From Thamnaconus septentrionalis (taxonomy: Eukaryota > Chordata > Actinopteri > Tetraodontiformes > Monacanthidae): DNA of 64,000 bases. The stretch is taken from NCBI GenBank assembly GCA_009823395.1, contig CM020514.1, forward strand, positions 7,090,466 to 7,154,465, in the 5' to 3' direction. A model generated the notes under the pieces. The model was not told where the DNA came from. It did not search any database and saw only the letters and a list, made by a program, of their open reading frames with translations. Below, one piece after another: positions 12,466 to 24,800 of the stretch; position 1 is the first letter of the stretch, and every line of letters starts with the position of its first letter. A program made the position numbers and the translations under genes.

Positions 12466-15400
12466 AAACCATACATCCATTCACACTCTGATAACAGATG
12501 AATGTACTCGGGCGGCCGTGCGTTCGCTGACGGCGGAGGCTCGTCTGCAGCCACACATGCTGCCTTTTCACGGCCGGGCACGCACACGTGCACGCACGCA
12601 CACACACTCAATTATGGAACGAGTGAAGAAGAAGAATGGCGGCATTTAGGGCCCTTCTGATTGGAGACAGAGAGGCTGAAAGTGATTTATGGACAAGTCT
12701 CATCTTAGTCTCTCTTTATTAAAATATCCAGCCGGGGGAAATATATAGGATGCGTCTTTGCATCCGCGCATGTTTTTAATTGGTCGAAGATGACGGCGAA
12801 ATGCTGAGCGCAGCGCTTTTGCGCACGGCAAGCTTTGAAACAGGCTGCCAGTCAGAACATCAGCTGTTCTGGTGCTGCCAATGTGAAGGATCCCTCAGTT
12901 ATTGATCCGGATCGGCACCGCTGGCCAGTCAGAACATCATCATCATCTTCTTTTCCGGAATGCTCCATTTTCTTTCTCCTGTCACCGGGGGGAAAACTTG
13001 CCGGCAGATTTGTGGCCACTCGGCGGCGCCTGCAGCCCTCACGTGCACCTTTTTGTTTTGTTTTTTTAGATGATGCCCTCGTGTTGGTCCTCACTTTTGC
13101 GGTAATTATATTTGACCCGTCCAATTGGCACCTTCGGGAGCAACCAGCATGTCTTTGTCCTCCGCTCCGCACTCATCCATCTAGCGCTCCCTGGCCGGGG
13201 ATTTATTCCGGCCGCGGCCGCGGCGCGCTAGCTTCGCCGCTGCATCCATCATCGATTTCCTTTTCTTTTTTTTGTTTGCCCGATTCACTGATAAAATAAA
13301 GCTGTTCACGCTGCCAAAAAGAGGCTCTCTGTTCGACTCTCGGCGCAGCATGCCAAAAAAAAATCACTGAAATGTGTTTAAGTGCGCCACTTATCTCCTC
13401 TGGATTGGTTTGCTCGTGCTTTTGAAGCCTGGCTATACTTTCTAAGGAAACTTTTTTTTTTTCTACGATGAGTCGTACGGACGGTTTTTTTCATCAAAGG
13501 AAGGAGCTCGGAAGGAGGATGAAGAAGTAAAATATAGAATATATACACAGTATATGGAAGTACAGAATAACTATATGAAGGAGGCGAAGTCGAAAAATGC
13601 CCTCTGAGGCAGCTCCTCCTCCCAGCAGCCGCGGCAGCGTCTTAAATTTTATCGCCGGAGTTACAGTTTTCCGTTTCCGCTTCGTTAAATTTCGCACATG
13701 CCATCACGCGCCTGCCAAACAGCCAATTTAGAGGTTTTTACACCTCGCCAAGTGAGGACGCTCCTGGAAATAAGTGGGAGCAATTCAGCTGCTTCTTGCT
13801 GTCACGGAGAGGTGGCGATTAGGGGTGATTGCACCCGGGCAAGCACCTCGTGGGGCGGAAGGGAAATGTGTATTTGCTCGGGATGATTTGGAACACATAT
13901 ATATATATACACAGTATGTATGCGTTCACTGAGAGTTGCAGCTGTTTTGTTGTCACTTGCTGTTCAACACACTTTTGGGGGGAAAACGTGAGGATTTCTA
14001 GCTATTTGCTATTACATGTACAATTTAAAATGTTTATTTAAACAAAGATTACGCTTCCCTGTGTTGCGCACGAGTGACGGCTCGTCTTTTTTGGAGGGTT
14101 TTTTTAGGACACCTTTTTTTTTTTTATTATTAGCTCGACTGGTTTCTTTTTTTTCTCCCCTTGAAAAACTGACACATGACGTTGCCAAGTGTCACTCGGA
14201 ATGAGGCCCCGCATCCATCTTCTTTACCCAAGAAGTGCACATTTCTCTCTGTCTGCCGTGGCGGCAACTCCCTCCCCCCACGCTTCACCTATAGTTTCGG
14301 GCAAATTGCCTGAAAATCTGCATGATTACAGCTTTCAACTTTGGGATGACTCACGACCGTCTTTGTTGTCTGCAGCTCAAAGGCGTCTGTGCCGCTTGCA
14401 TGCGGCTTGACCTTTAAAATTCCAAGTTATGCAAAGACGAAAAACCTCCAAACTGCAGGACATTGTCTCCATATGTGGCGCGCAGAGATTAATGCCGCTG
14501 CGCCGACATCTGGCCGACTCTGAGTCAGATGTAGCATGAGGGTTGGTGTTGAGGTGTGCAGCCCCGATGGCCGGAGGCGAAATCGGATGGCTCGACACGG
14601 CAGATGAAAGTTTTTCCTCGGATTTGTCCGTCTGTAAAAAAAAAGGAGCCAATACAAAAATGTCCAAAGAGGATCTTCAAAGAGATTCTTTGGGAGGTTA
14701 CTGGCTGTGACATTCAGAGTGGTCCGGTCCATTTTGCGCCGCCGGTCGGGCCAGTTAGCGACAGCTCGAAGCTTCCAGTGTTTAACTAAACGGCTGCCAG
14801 CAGCAAGTCGGGATCAAAAACACGTCCACTGAGAAAAGCCCTCAGTCCCATTCTTTGTTCCTCTTTATAACGTGGAAATGCCGCTATACCGCAGCGCCTC
14901 CGTGCTAATCTCTTTAGCAGCAGCTTGGGCGTGTTGTTTTTCTCCTCTGTTGCCTCTTCATCTTCTTTTGTGGAAGTTTTTTTTTTTTTTTTTTTGTGGC
15001 CGGCTTGCAGTGGTAGCTCCCTGCCTTTGTCACGGCTGAGAGAGAAAGAGAGAATGATCAGTCACGCGACACAAGGGCTGAAAGTAGCTCGGAGATTTGA
15101 CAGCTCGGCGATCCGGCTGCGTTGCGAGTTTGGCAGAAAGCGGCGCCACAGCTCCTCCCCGGGCTGCTCGTGGTACTGCAACCAAAATCCTTCGTTTTTT
15201 TTTTCCATAGACGAGTATTACAAGAGACGCAATACTAAAATATACCTGAAACACAGTTCACAACCATTCTGTCACTGTGTATTTTAAGTCATGGACTGTA
15301 AATCTATATATAACAACTTTCCCATCGTACTTGCTGTGTCTCGGGTCGTTCTGATTGGCTGATGCGTTCTGAGGCATCACATGAGTGGCAGAGGCATGAT

Positions 15401-15637
15401 GGGAAGTGACACGACTGAGCTATGGGCTGCAAGTAACCCGAAAGCCAAAAACTTTTTTTTTTGCGCTGAGTGAGCAAATGAGCAATAACCAGCCCACCAT
15501 CTCCACCTCCCCTGCTGCCCTGAGTGCAATCGAGGAAGTGCTGGTAGGAAATAGACGGATGGGTAAATGGATGGATTAGCCACGTTTGCATGGCCAGAAG
15601 AGTTTCCGTGTGTCAGAGAGTGACACCGCAGCGTGTG

Positions 15638-15668
<31 letters not shown>

Positions 15669-15798
15669 TGGCTCTGGAGCCGCGACCCGTTGATGTGGAT
15701 GCCCTTGACTGTCTCCACATGAGAAAGGTTTGTCTCCAGACAGACTAATTTGCAGCCCGCTGCTCGCTGCCGGTCTCCTGCTCTCTTCCTCTGGAACC

Positions 15799-15851
<53 letters not shown>

Positions 15852-18800
15852 CCGCCGCCGATGCTGCAGCAGTGTGACCAATCAGGAGAGCCCTTCAGCA
15901 CAGCCAATGGAGCGAGACAGGGAGAGTGATGGCCCCCCGGGCGCTGCCAGACATATTCATTGCTGCTTCATAATGCTGTTACTTTTATTACGGGCTTTGT
16001 TCTGGCTGCACTTCCGCGCAATCTTTCCGACCTTCCCGACTCCTTTTTCTCCGGCTCCGCCGTTTATGTCTGCGCCTCTCTTTCTCTCTCTGTCAGCCCC
16101 CCGGTTTTAACGGCCGCCCCCCCCACAGGCTTCCCTCCCTCCCGCCCCCCCGACACTGACGGTGTCAACAACTCTGATCCTCTTTTTGGCCAAGACGGTC
16201 GTAAAGTAAAGACGAAAAAAGGACACGCACGCGGCCATGAAAAATCACCTCGTTGTAAAAACAAAAGGCAGCGAGGATAATTAATGTTTTATTGGGCCCG
16301 GATCATTTTCCGAGCCGTGCCAAACAAAGGGATAAATCGCAGGGTGAATGTTTTCATTTCGGCTGAGGCTAATTGGCACTTTTAAGTGGCTGCTGTTGAC
16401 TTTTTACTTGCGCGGGGAGCACAAATTCAACACACAAAAGCGAGATTGCCGAAGCTCCTGCATAGGATTTGTTTGCTTGTTTGTTTCCCTGAGGATTGTA
16501 ATCACGGTTTATACGGTTTTTAAGACGATTTCAGTTACTTAATCAAGCTTTGTGTCTGTCCCCGTCATTCCAATGATTGACTGCATCTCAAACCCATCAG
16601 CATCTCAAAAACATCATCGCTGAAAACTATATTTTCGTTAGTTAGTTTTGTTTTCTTTTTTTGTGGCTGTGTTCTGAGTAATTAGGGCTATTTTCAGATA
16701 TCCGTGTTTAATTCGGAACTCAAACAGAATGGTGTCAAATAACTTGAATCATTTCTCAAATCAAGTTTGCTTTCGCTCAAAAAAAGGTGGAACAATAAAT
16801 AAATTGCAAAGCCACCAATACTGGCAGGGCCATTCAGGCCACTGGGAAGGAACCGTATCCACAGGATAAGTCTGTTTGGGTTGTTTGGGTGTTTGGGTTT
16901 ACATTAAAACTCCGGTCCAAACCTTTATCTGTCTCTCTTGTTTCAAGGAGTGTTTAGTCAACTTATTTGGTTCTCTCACAGTTCAATGAATTAGTTATTT
17001 TCCTTGTTTACTCCTCCGCTCCTCCTCTGAATGGACTACAAATTCTACAAGAAAGACAGCGGGTCTGTTTTTTCTGTGTTTTTGGCAAACGGCCACCCAT
17101 CTTTTCTTTCCTTGTTTCTTTTTTCCACCCTCAACGGGCCAGGCACCTCTTGAGCCGGGCCTCCAACTGGGCCTAATTGGCCGCATTAGCGCTGAGAGCT
17201 AGCGGGAGCTCTGTGTGTGTCTGATTCATGGCGAGCAGCCTCTCTGATTGGCTGACGCAGCACACCGCAGCAGGTGGAACGGCCCCGGGGATGGTCAGCG
17301 CTTCTATGGTGGCATTCTGAAGAGCGCCAGCCAGTGGTGGGCTCTCAGTATGACGTCACCTACTTGAGGAGATGGAGAGCCGTGAATATGCCTGGATTTC
17401 CAGCTCCACGGGATGTGTTACAAACATCCGTCTGGGGAAAAGAGGCCACAGACGACGATTGGGAAGCAGAGAACGCTTCAGAATCGGAGGAAACGCGATC
17501 GGTTTTTAAACAGCTTGACATTTCCATTCAGTGGCTCCACAGCAGCGCTGCTGAGAGGATGTACTGGGCTGGCCAATCCGAAACTTATGTCAAAGCCAGT
17601 TGGGAGTAGAACAGTAATATCTTTTCCTTTTAGAGGCATTTTGGCTCTATAAGTATACAGACAATTGTCCAGGTCTGATAAAAACCTGCACACACTGCAT
17701 TATCCTCACTGTGGCTCCCCTTGTTTCCAAGCCTCCTGTCAACTATGGGAGTAAATCTGTCTTCTGTTTGTTTGTTTGTTTGTTTTTTATTTAAACAGCC
17801 ACTGCATTCTTAACATAATGCATATTTTACAGATTGAATTGTCGCCTCTGAATTTGTTTCTTCAAAGTGTCAATAGGTTTTATCTTTCCACTTGAATGTC
17901 CACAGATTCAGATTTGAAAATTCAGTGAAACGTCTGAGGTGGGATTCAAACTTATGAGGTACAGATTCAAGACGCTCTGTTGCTGGTTACAGAGCGAACG
18001 ATTGCCCACTGAGCAGGCGATTCAAGGTTGTGTCATCAATGTCAGCCAATCACATTTCACACACGCATCAAGAAGGCTGCAGGTTCAATTCCCAGGCTTG
18101 GGGCCTGTGATAAATATGCATGAGACTAATTGGCTTCTCCAGTAGCATCTTCTCGGCTCTTACTCAACTTGACTCTACTCATATGTCTATTTTTAAGGTT
18201 ATCCATTAGGTGGCAGTACCTGGTACCATGGTTGACTTTCTAAGCGAGCTGAAAATGTGACATCAACAGATTGCGGGGCCTCTGATTGGACAGGGAGGGA
18301 CGACACAGGGTGACTCATGAGAGCGATTCTACAAACAGCCCATTAAAAAAAAGAAAAGAAAAGAAAAGAAACCTGTCAACAGCGACCATGCTGTTGTCAT
18401 GTCACTTTGTCCTCTGTGACACGGATGTGGAAACGGCAAACTGCCTGGTCCGTCAGGCCTCCGCGCTGGCGGTCGCTCACAGGCACCAGCCGACATTAAA
18501 GCAGTGTTGAGAGAAGATTTTTTTTTAAAAAAAAAAAATGATTACGGTAATGCGGCACCGTAATAAGTAATAAGACAGCCGGGACAGGCTCCGGCACTCG
18601 CTCGACGGAAACGGATGGTAAAGCTCATAGACTCGCAGCCAGCGATGCACCAAGGTGTGTTAGGCCCGAGTCAGACCCCCCCCCACAACCACCCAAGGCA
18701 GCCTTTTGTGTGCGCGCCTGAGTGAGTAATTCCCATCCATAATTTATCAGGTCAAGTTATCATATGCACAATTATGTGCCAACGGCCCGCCATTAAAAGC

Positions 18801-21800
18801 GAAGCGAGCCGTTGTTTATGCCCGTTTGTTGGAGGGCCGGCAATAAAAGGAGACGCTGGTTTTTACGGCGTTCGCAAACGATTTAAAACGCCGTTTAAGC
18901 CCCCGCCGAGAGAGCCGCCGCTGACTTATCGTCCAGGGCTGATTTTTTTTTTTTTTTTTTTTACGCTGGCGTGTTTGCACAGTTTGTTTAGCTTTTACCG
19001 GGGGGCCTATGTTGCCGTTTTGGCGGAGAGCGGCACCGGGCGTGCACGCTGCGGATTTAAATTTCAGCCTTGCAAAATTTGTCAAAAACGACGTCCTTAC
19101 ACGAGAGGCGCCGCACCTATAATAGGATATTTATGGAACACGCGCACACGACACATTACTGTGTATGTTCCGAAGATCGGAGCTGCCACTTCGGAGGAAA
19201 CCTCTATTCCCACCTCAGCGCCGCTTCAGCCCCGCCATCTCTAATTGACTTTAAGAGCAGCCATGTTTTTTAAGGAGTGGAGGCGGGGGAAAAAAAACGT
19301 AGCCGCCGAGCGCGCTCAGGCGGTGTTGTGCGCGGCAGCTGAAAGGTCAGCGCGGCAGACAAACGACTTGCTACAGCCTCTTTCCTCCCCCTGGGGGTAA
19401 ATTCTCATTTATTTAATGTCCCCTGTTGAAAGAAATGATTGTGGATATTACTCTGAAGCTCCGAGAGGCCAAACCTCTTCCGTGGACCAGTTCCTCATCT
19501 TATATTAGCGAGAATGCGACACATAAGCCTGCAACCGCTCGTTCCCTCCGGCCGTAACACTGTGGAACTGAAAACAGGTGCCTCATTTTTCCAACCTGTG
19601 GTTCTTTCGAGCATCTAGGAGTTCCTCGGCTGTTTAGTGAGCGAAGGACACTCACAAGCCAAGACTGGGAGACTTACCTGCTGCTCGTCTGAGGGAGATT
19701 TCCGAAGCCGACCTGAAGAATTCGCAGCTGGCGTCGTGTCTCTGTGTTGCCGAGGAGGACGGGATTGAGGCCATCGCTCCGTGCAGCCCAGTTTTTCCAC
19801 AACAAACCTATTTCGGTGAATCTAGTTGTGTCGTCCTCGTGACTGCTGCCCCGCCCCCGCCCCCGCCCCCGCCGCCCAAGTTCCGATGAATCTCAACAAA
19901 AGCCAAAGCCTCCCGAAAGATAAAAACCTCTCAAAGGCTCATCGGCTTTTTCCATTTTTGCTCGCCGGTGTGTCACGGCGCTTGAGACTTCATTTCATGG
20001 GTTTGTTTGGCTAATAGTGCAGCTTTCAGACAAAACTGCTGAAATCTGTGCTGTGTTATGCAAATGTCCACCTCGCCAGTGTCTTCGAGCAATAATGAGT
20101 CTCTATCCTGCCATGAACCGCCCCCGCCCCCCTGCCAAAAAGTGATCCTTGACTTCTTCTTCCTTTTGCCTCCGCCTGTGAACAAAGAGGGCTAAATATG
20201 CTTTTTCCTGGAGATCTAATTAGTCATGCTTTGCTGGTATCCAAGTTAAAATCTTAACAAAGTGGGTAACTTTGATCATGAAGACGCAGTATATGTTGCA
20301 GCCATATTTGGCAACAATGAAAGTCTCATTAGCAGACAGCAGTCGCACCATGTTTCCTTGGTGTCGCGGTTTTAAAAGGTGCTAAACCAAACACAATCAG
20401 CCGGTGACTGATCAGTCTAGCTAACAGCCAGTTGTCACACAGTTCAATCCAATCACTTTCTTCAGTGTGCAATCCGATCCCTCAGTTTGAAACAACTCAA
20501 TCAGATTGACTCGGAAAGTGACGCCGTGACCACACATCGTCTTTGTCTCTCAGGTTCTTAAATTCTCTTCCCCCGGTGGATAAAAACAGTGTTTCCGTGA
20601 GGTCGGATTCCTTCCAGTGAGCCTCTTTGCAAAATTTACCCACTTAATCAGGCCTTTAAGTCTGTCGCCCTCGTGCACTTTGTCATAAAATGATATTAAC
20701 TGTTCCTCTCAGCTGATTCCTGCAATCACACTAGGCGCGGTTGAAGGTGAGAGCGAGACCTCTGGATGAGGATGAAGTGACGGTGGCGATGGAGGGGCGA
20801 TGCAAAAAAAAAAACCCACGAGCGTCTCGCTGCCGCCGCCTCCATCGCAAACAGTGGCGCGGCCTCCCCGTCCCTTACAGCAAATATTGGGTTCAGTGGA
20901 GTGTGAATTTTTCCGGCTGACCTCATCACAATTGTTTCATCTGTATCCGAGATTGCATCTGCCGCGGCTTAATTAAAGTGGCCACGCGGGCGTCGCGCCC
21001 TCTGCCCCCTCCCGTTTCTCTGCTGCGGTGGATGGGGGGCTTGGGGGGCGGGGTTTAACCTGCATCCAATAAAACACACAGCCGCCGCTGCAGAGGCCCC
21101 GTTTCCCACCTCCCCCCTCCCCCCTCCCCTCTCGCCGGCTCAACCCGGCGCTCCAGGCCTGGCGCGCAGAGTTCTATCAACACTTGAGATTCCTCAGTCG
21201 CTCAGCCAAAAACACTGCAGGGCTCTTCAAATAAACGGCGGCGGCGGCGGGCGGAGAGAGGGGGAAGAAAAACAACAGCATGAAGAAGAAGAAGAATTTT
21301 TGATTTTTACAATTACATTTTATTGTACACTTTAAAGGGTACATTTGCACAGTAAAAAAAAAAAAAGAAGTTATTTTTATACTGGCATACTTTATTTACG
21401 CAACTAATTGGAAATTTTGCACATTTTCACAACATACCAGCATGAATTTTTAAGAAAAATGAATGAATGAATAGTAAAAGTTAAACAATCAAAGGTCAAA
21501 AAAGAAACATTCAGTCCTTAAATGTTTCAGAAAAAAATAACACATTTTTTTTAAAACGGCACACAAAAAGTTTTTGTGACACTAGATTTCTGAGAAGCTC
21601 TCAAGATCTTTCATCCATTAAAAAAAACAAATTGAGAAGAAGAAGAAGAAGAAAAAGAAGAAGTTTTTATAGACGAATAACAAAGGCTTCGGCTGCGTCG
21701 ATGGAGCGACAAAGGAGGAGAGGTGAAAGCCAACAGCCGAGGCGTCCGCCGTTCCTGAAGCGTCCAGATCAGCTCCAGTGGCTTAACTGTTATTAAGCAG

Positions 21801-24800
21801 CTTTAGATTTAATTAGCCGTCATTAAGCCTCTGTTTTACTGAGGGAGCTTACAAATATTTATCCACCATTTGGCCGACGCGCCATGTTTTGTTGCGGGAG
21901 CCGAGGGAGAACGGAACCGCCGCAGCCGCCGTCTGATTTTATTTTATTTTTTTTTTCATCACCTTTCAGTTATTTATAAAGCGCCGACAGTACAGCAGGT
22001 CTGAGGGCACCGAAGTGTCTGGAAGCGGCTTAGTCACGCCGCAGCGCCGCCTTTCTAGCACCGCCTCTTCTTTTATGTGCTTTTCTGCCGTCTTACAAAT
22101 TATGTCCGCAGCTTTTCTTTTTACCCAAGTCCCGTTATTAAAAGTGATGTTTTAGTCACCGTGCACGTGTCCCCTCCCTCTTTCTCACTGCTGCAGGCTG
22201 TGCCTGGAGGCGAGGGACCCCTACTGCGGCTGGGACTTCAGGCAGCGCCGGTGCACCACCCTGGAGGAGAGCTCCAACATGAGCCAGTGGAAGCAGAACA
22301 TCACCGCCTGCCCGGTGAGGAGCGCGGTCACACAACACTTGCACTGGCAGGAGCACTGGGTGGCAGCTTCCACTTCCACCTCTGTGGTCCAACTAGCATC
22401 TTTAGGGATCGACAACTTGTCATGACATCTCTGGGAAGTGTTTTTTTTGCACGTGAGCAATTTGGATAACGTGCAAAATATAGATTTTGGGTAGAGAGGA
22501 AAGTCCATAATGGTCTAGCGCAGATGCTAATTCAAATTACTTGTTCATAGTTAATTTCAGGAGTGCAGTCTGTACACTCAACATTACTTTAAACACCAGG
22601 GCAGCCAAAAAGGGGCCAATTGAATCTTTTACTGAATCAACAGGTGCCTGTGTTCTGTAATGATTTATGATATCACAACATTCCCGTATTTAAATACATA
22701 TATTTACATTTTTTTAACTGGTGCCTGTCTTGGTCAGGACATACCTGCAACGAAGCTGAAATTACAAGAAAAGGAGATCAAGAAGAGGTTAAATCAGATG
22801 TTTAGATGAAGAAGTCAAAGAAGCAAAGAAAAGAAAGGAACCTTCTGTTAGAAGACAGGATCATTTAACAGGAGGGGAAAAGTAACATAAACGAAGCCAA
22901 GTTTGACAAAGTGGTTGTGACACACACAGCTGTTATCTGACTTGAGCGCCTCCTCAGCGATAAAGACAAAGACAGGTGGTAATAAGTTTCCTTTCACTGT
23001 TTGTTTTCCTCCATTTCTTGCATTTATCACTCTGCTAACAATAATCCCTGGCGCTCCACAACAACAAGTCTCAAACTACACCGGGTTTAGGACTTTATTT
23101 TGACATCCGCTCATTCAGAGAACGTAGAGAGGTGCCGGAATCCCTGTGGCGTTTGTGCTTTTATGTTAATGTGAGAAATAATGAAACAAACAGAAGAATA
23201 ACTGTCGGAAATGTGCTAAAAAGAAGGCTCAGGTTGTGTCAAAGAAGTAGTGTGTGTGTGTGTGTGTGCATGCTGTCAGGGTGTTTAAAAGTACCAGCGT
23301 TTAAACAGAACCTGAAACAAGAGCCAAGTGAAAGCTTGTTAGTCTGCCTCTTCGGTAGAAACACTTTCCGCTTCAGAAGAAAGTAATGTCAGGACAAAGC
23401 AGCCACTGCTGTAGGAGAAGAAGAAACTCGACTAGAATCACAGCTGTTTGATTACCGTGATGCAGTTTAAACACATTGCCAGGACTTGAATCAACCTCCC
23501 GCTGTTGACTCTTTGCCAGCTGCGGAACCAAACCATCAACGGCGTCTTCGGACCCTGGGCTCCCTGGCAGCCCTGCAGCAACAGCGACGGCGTGGACGGC
23601 GTGAGCTCCTGCCTGTGCCGCTCCAGGTCCTGCGACAGTCCGACCCCTCGCTGCGGAGGCCGGAGCTGCGAGGGCGCCACCATCGAAGTGTCAAACTGCT
23701 CGAGGTAAACGCGCATGCGTGCGTTTCTGCGGGTTGCTCTTTGAAACTCCGCTCTGTACAAACACGGGCGTGTGGATTTTTGTGTCGCGCCGATCGATAC
23801 TCAAGTGTTGAACCTTCCAAACCTGTCTGGTAATGCATTCTGAGGAAAAAGGAAGATGATCTCTTCTGTAAACATATGAAGTTGTTCTTGACGGAGAAAA
23901 GGTATCGGTATCCACAATATCAATGTATAATTTTGCTTTCGCTTGGTATCAGAACATAAAGGGAATTTAGTTTGAAATACCAACTGAATTACAAAATAAC
24001 AAACAATGAAGTTTTTTCTAAATTCAAATGAAGTCTTTAAAGTGGCATTACGCCATTTTGTGAGTCTTTTTGTTTTCTAGTACCTCGGAAAACACATGTG
24101 AATAGCATGGAACGTGCTGCAAGTGAATGCTAACGTTCGCTAATTTGGGGGCTGCGAGCGCAAAGCATCTTTCCCTCGGTTTACACGGTCTCTCTAGTGG
24201 TGAATTATGTACCAACAGTCTGGCTTTGTAAATAAAAGAATAAAGAGGCTCAATATCAGCAGACAGCGAAGGCTTGTGATGTGACGCTCTAATGCAGAAG
24301 AAATAACACAGCTAGAAGTTTCACGACGAAAATCGATTCATGAAAATGGCACATTGCCCCTTCGCTGTATCACGCACCGACGACAAAGCCGATAACTGGA
24401 TTTGAGCTGCATTTGCATCGCTGTCACTTTACCAGCCGCTCGTCGTCACCCAGACCTCGGTGTCACATCAGGCAGGAATCTCAAACGAGGCCTTTATTAG
24501 ACAGAGAAGGGATCCAGAAGTGACAAGGACTCCACAGGAGAAACACTGCGGCACATTTAATAGCGCTGATGTCGTAGGAGGAAAACAGAGTCGACGACAG
24601 AAAAAAAATCCTGCTCTCCGTAAAAAAAAAAAAAAAAAAGAAATCCTTCATCTTCGGTGCTGGAAATGTTTCTCCTGCTCTTATAAATTACTCAGCAGCC
24701 CGGAGGCGAAATACATTTCTGACGTGCTTAAAAATGAAAAAGCAAAAAAAGCTAATAGATCTCCTTAGATCTTTCGGGAGCACTTAGCCTGAAGTGTCTC

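Larger units (their letters stand above)
8872..22196 (+). other. sema5b: Large intron (13,325 bp) between sema and PSI exons
   Basis: GT-AG intron. No exon-like segment with domain homology was found. It holds microsatellites (10613-10660, 10763-10810, 12434-12460), one dispersed repeat copy (11695-11852), a 16-bp direct repeat GCCAGTCAGAACATCA (12847 and 12924), an inverted CAG/CTG pair (15639-15848), a SINE-like fragment (about 18050-18150), a C-rich minisatellite (19849-19876) and GC-rich patches such as 12900-13250, 15760-16250, 18780-19330 and 20940-21270. Long mononucleotide T/A runs are frequent. Confidence 0.9.

Noticed and set aside
15377..15907. Open frames with polySer, polyGln or polyCys on either strand
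   Set aside because: Produced by the CAG/CTG triplet tracts in an intron; no homology and no splice support.
17274..17609. 111-residue frame with acidic/serine stretch
   Set aside because: No recognised domain, located within the large sema5b intron, no convincing splice borders; kept only as non-coding.
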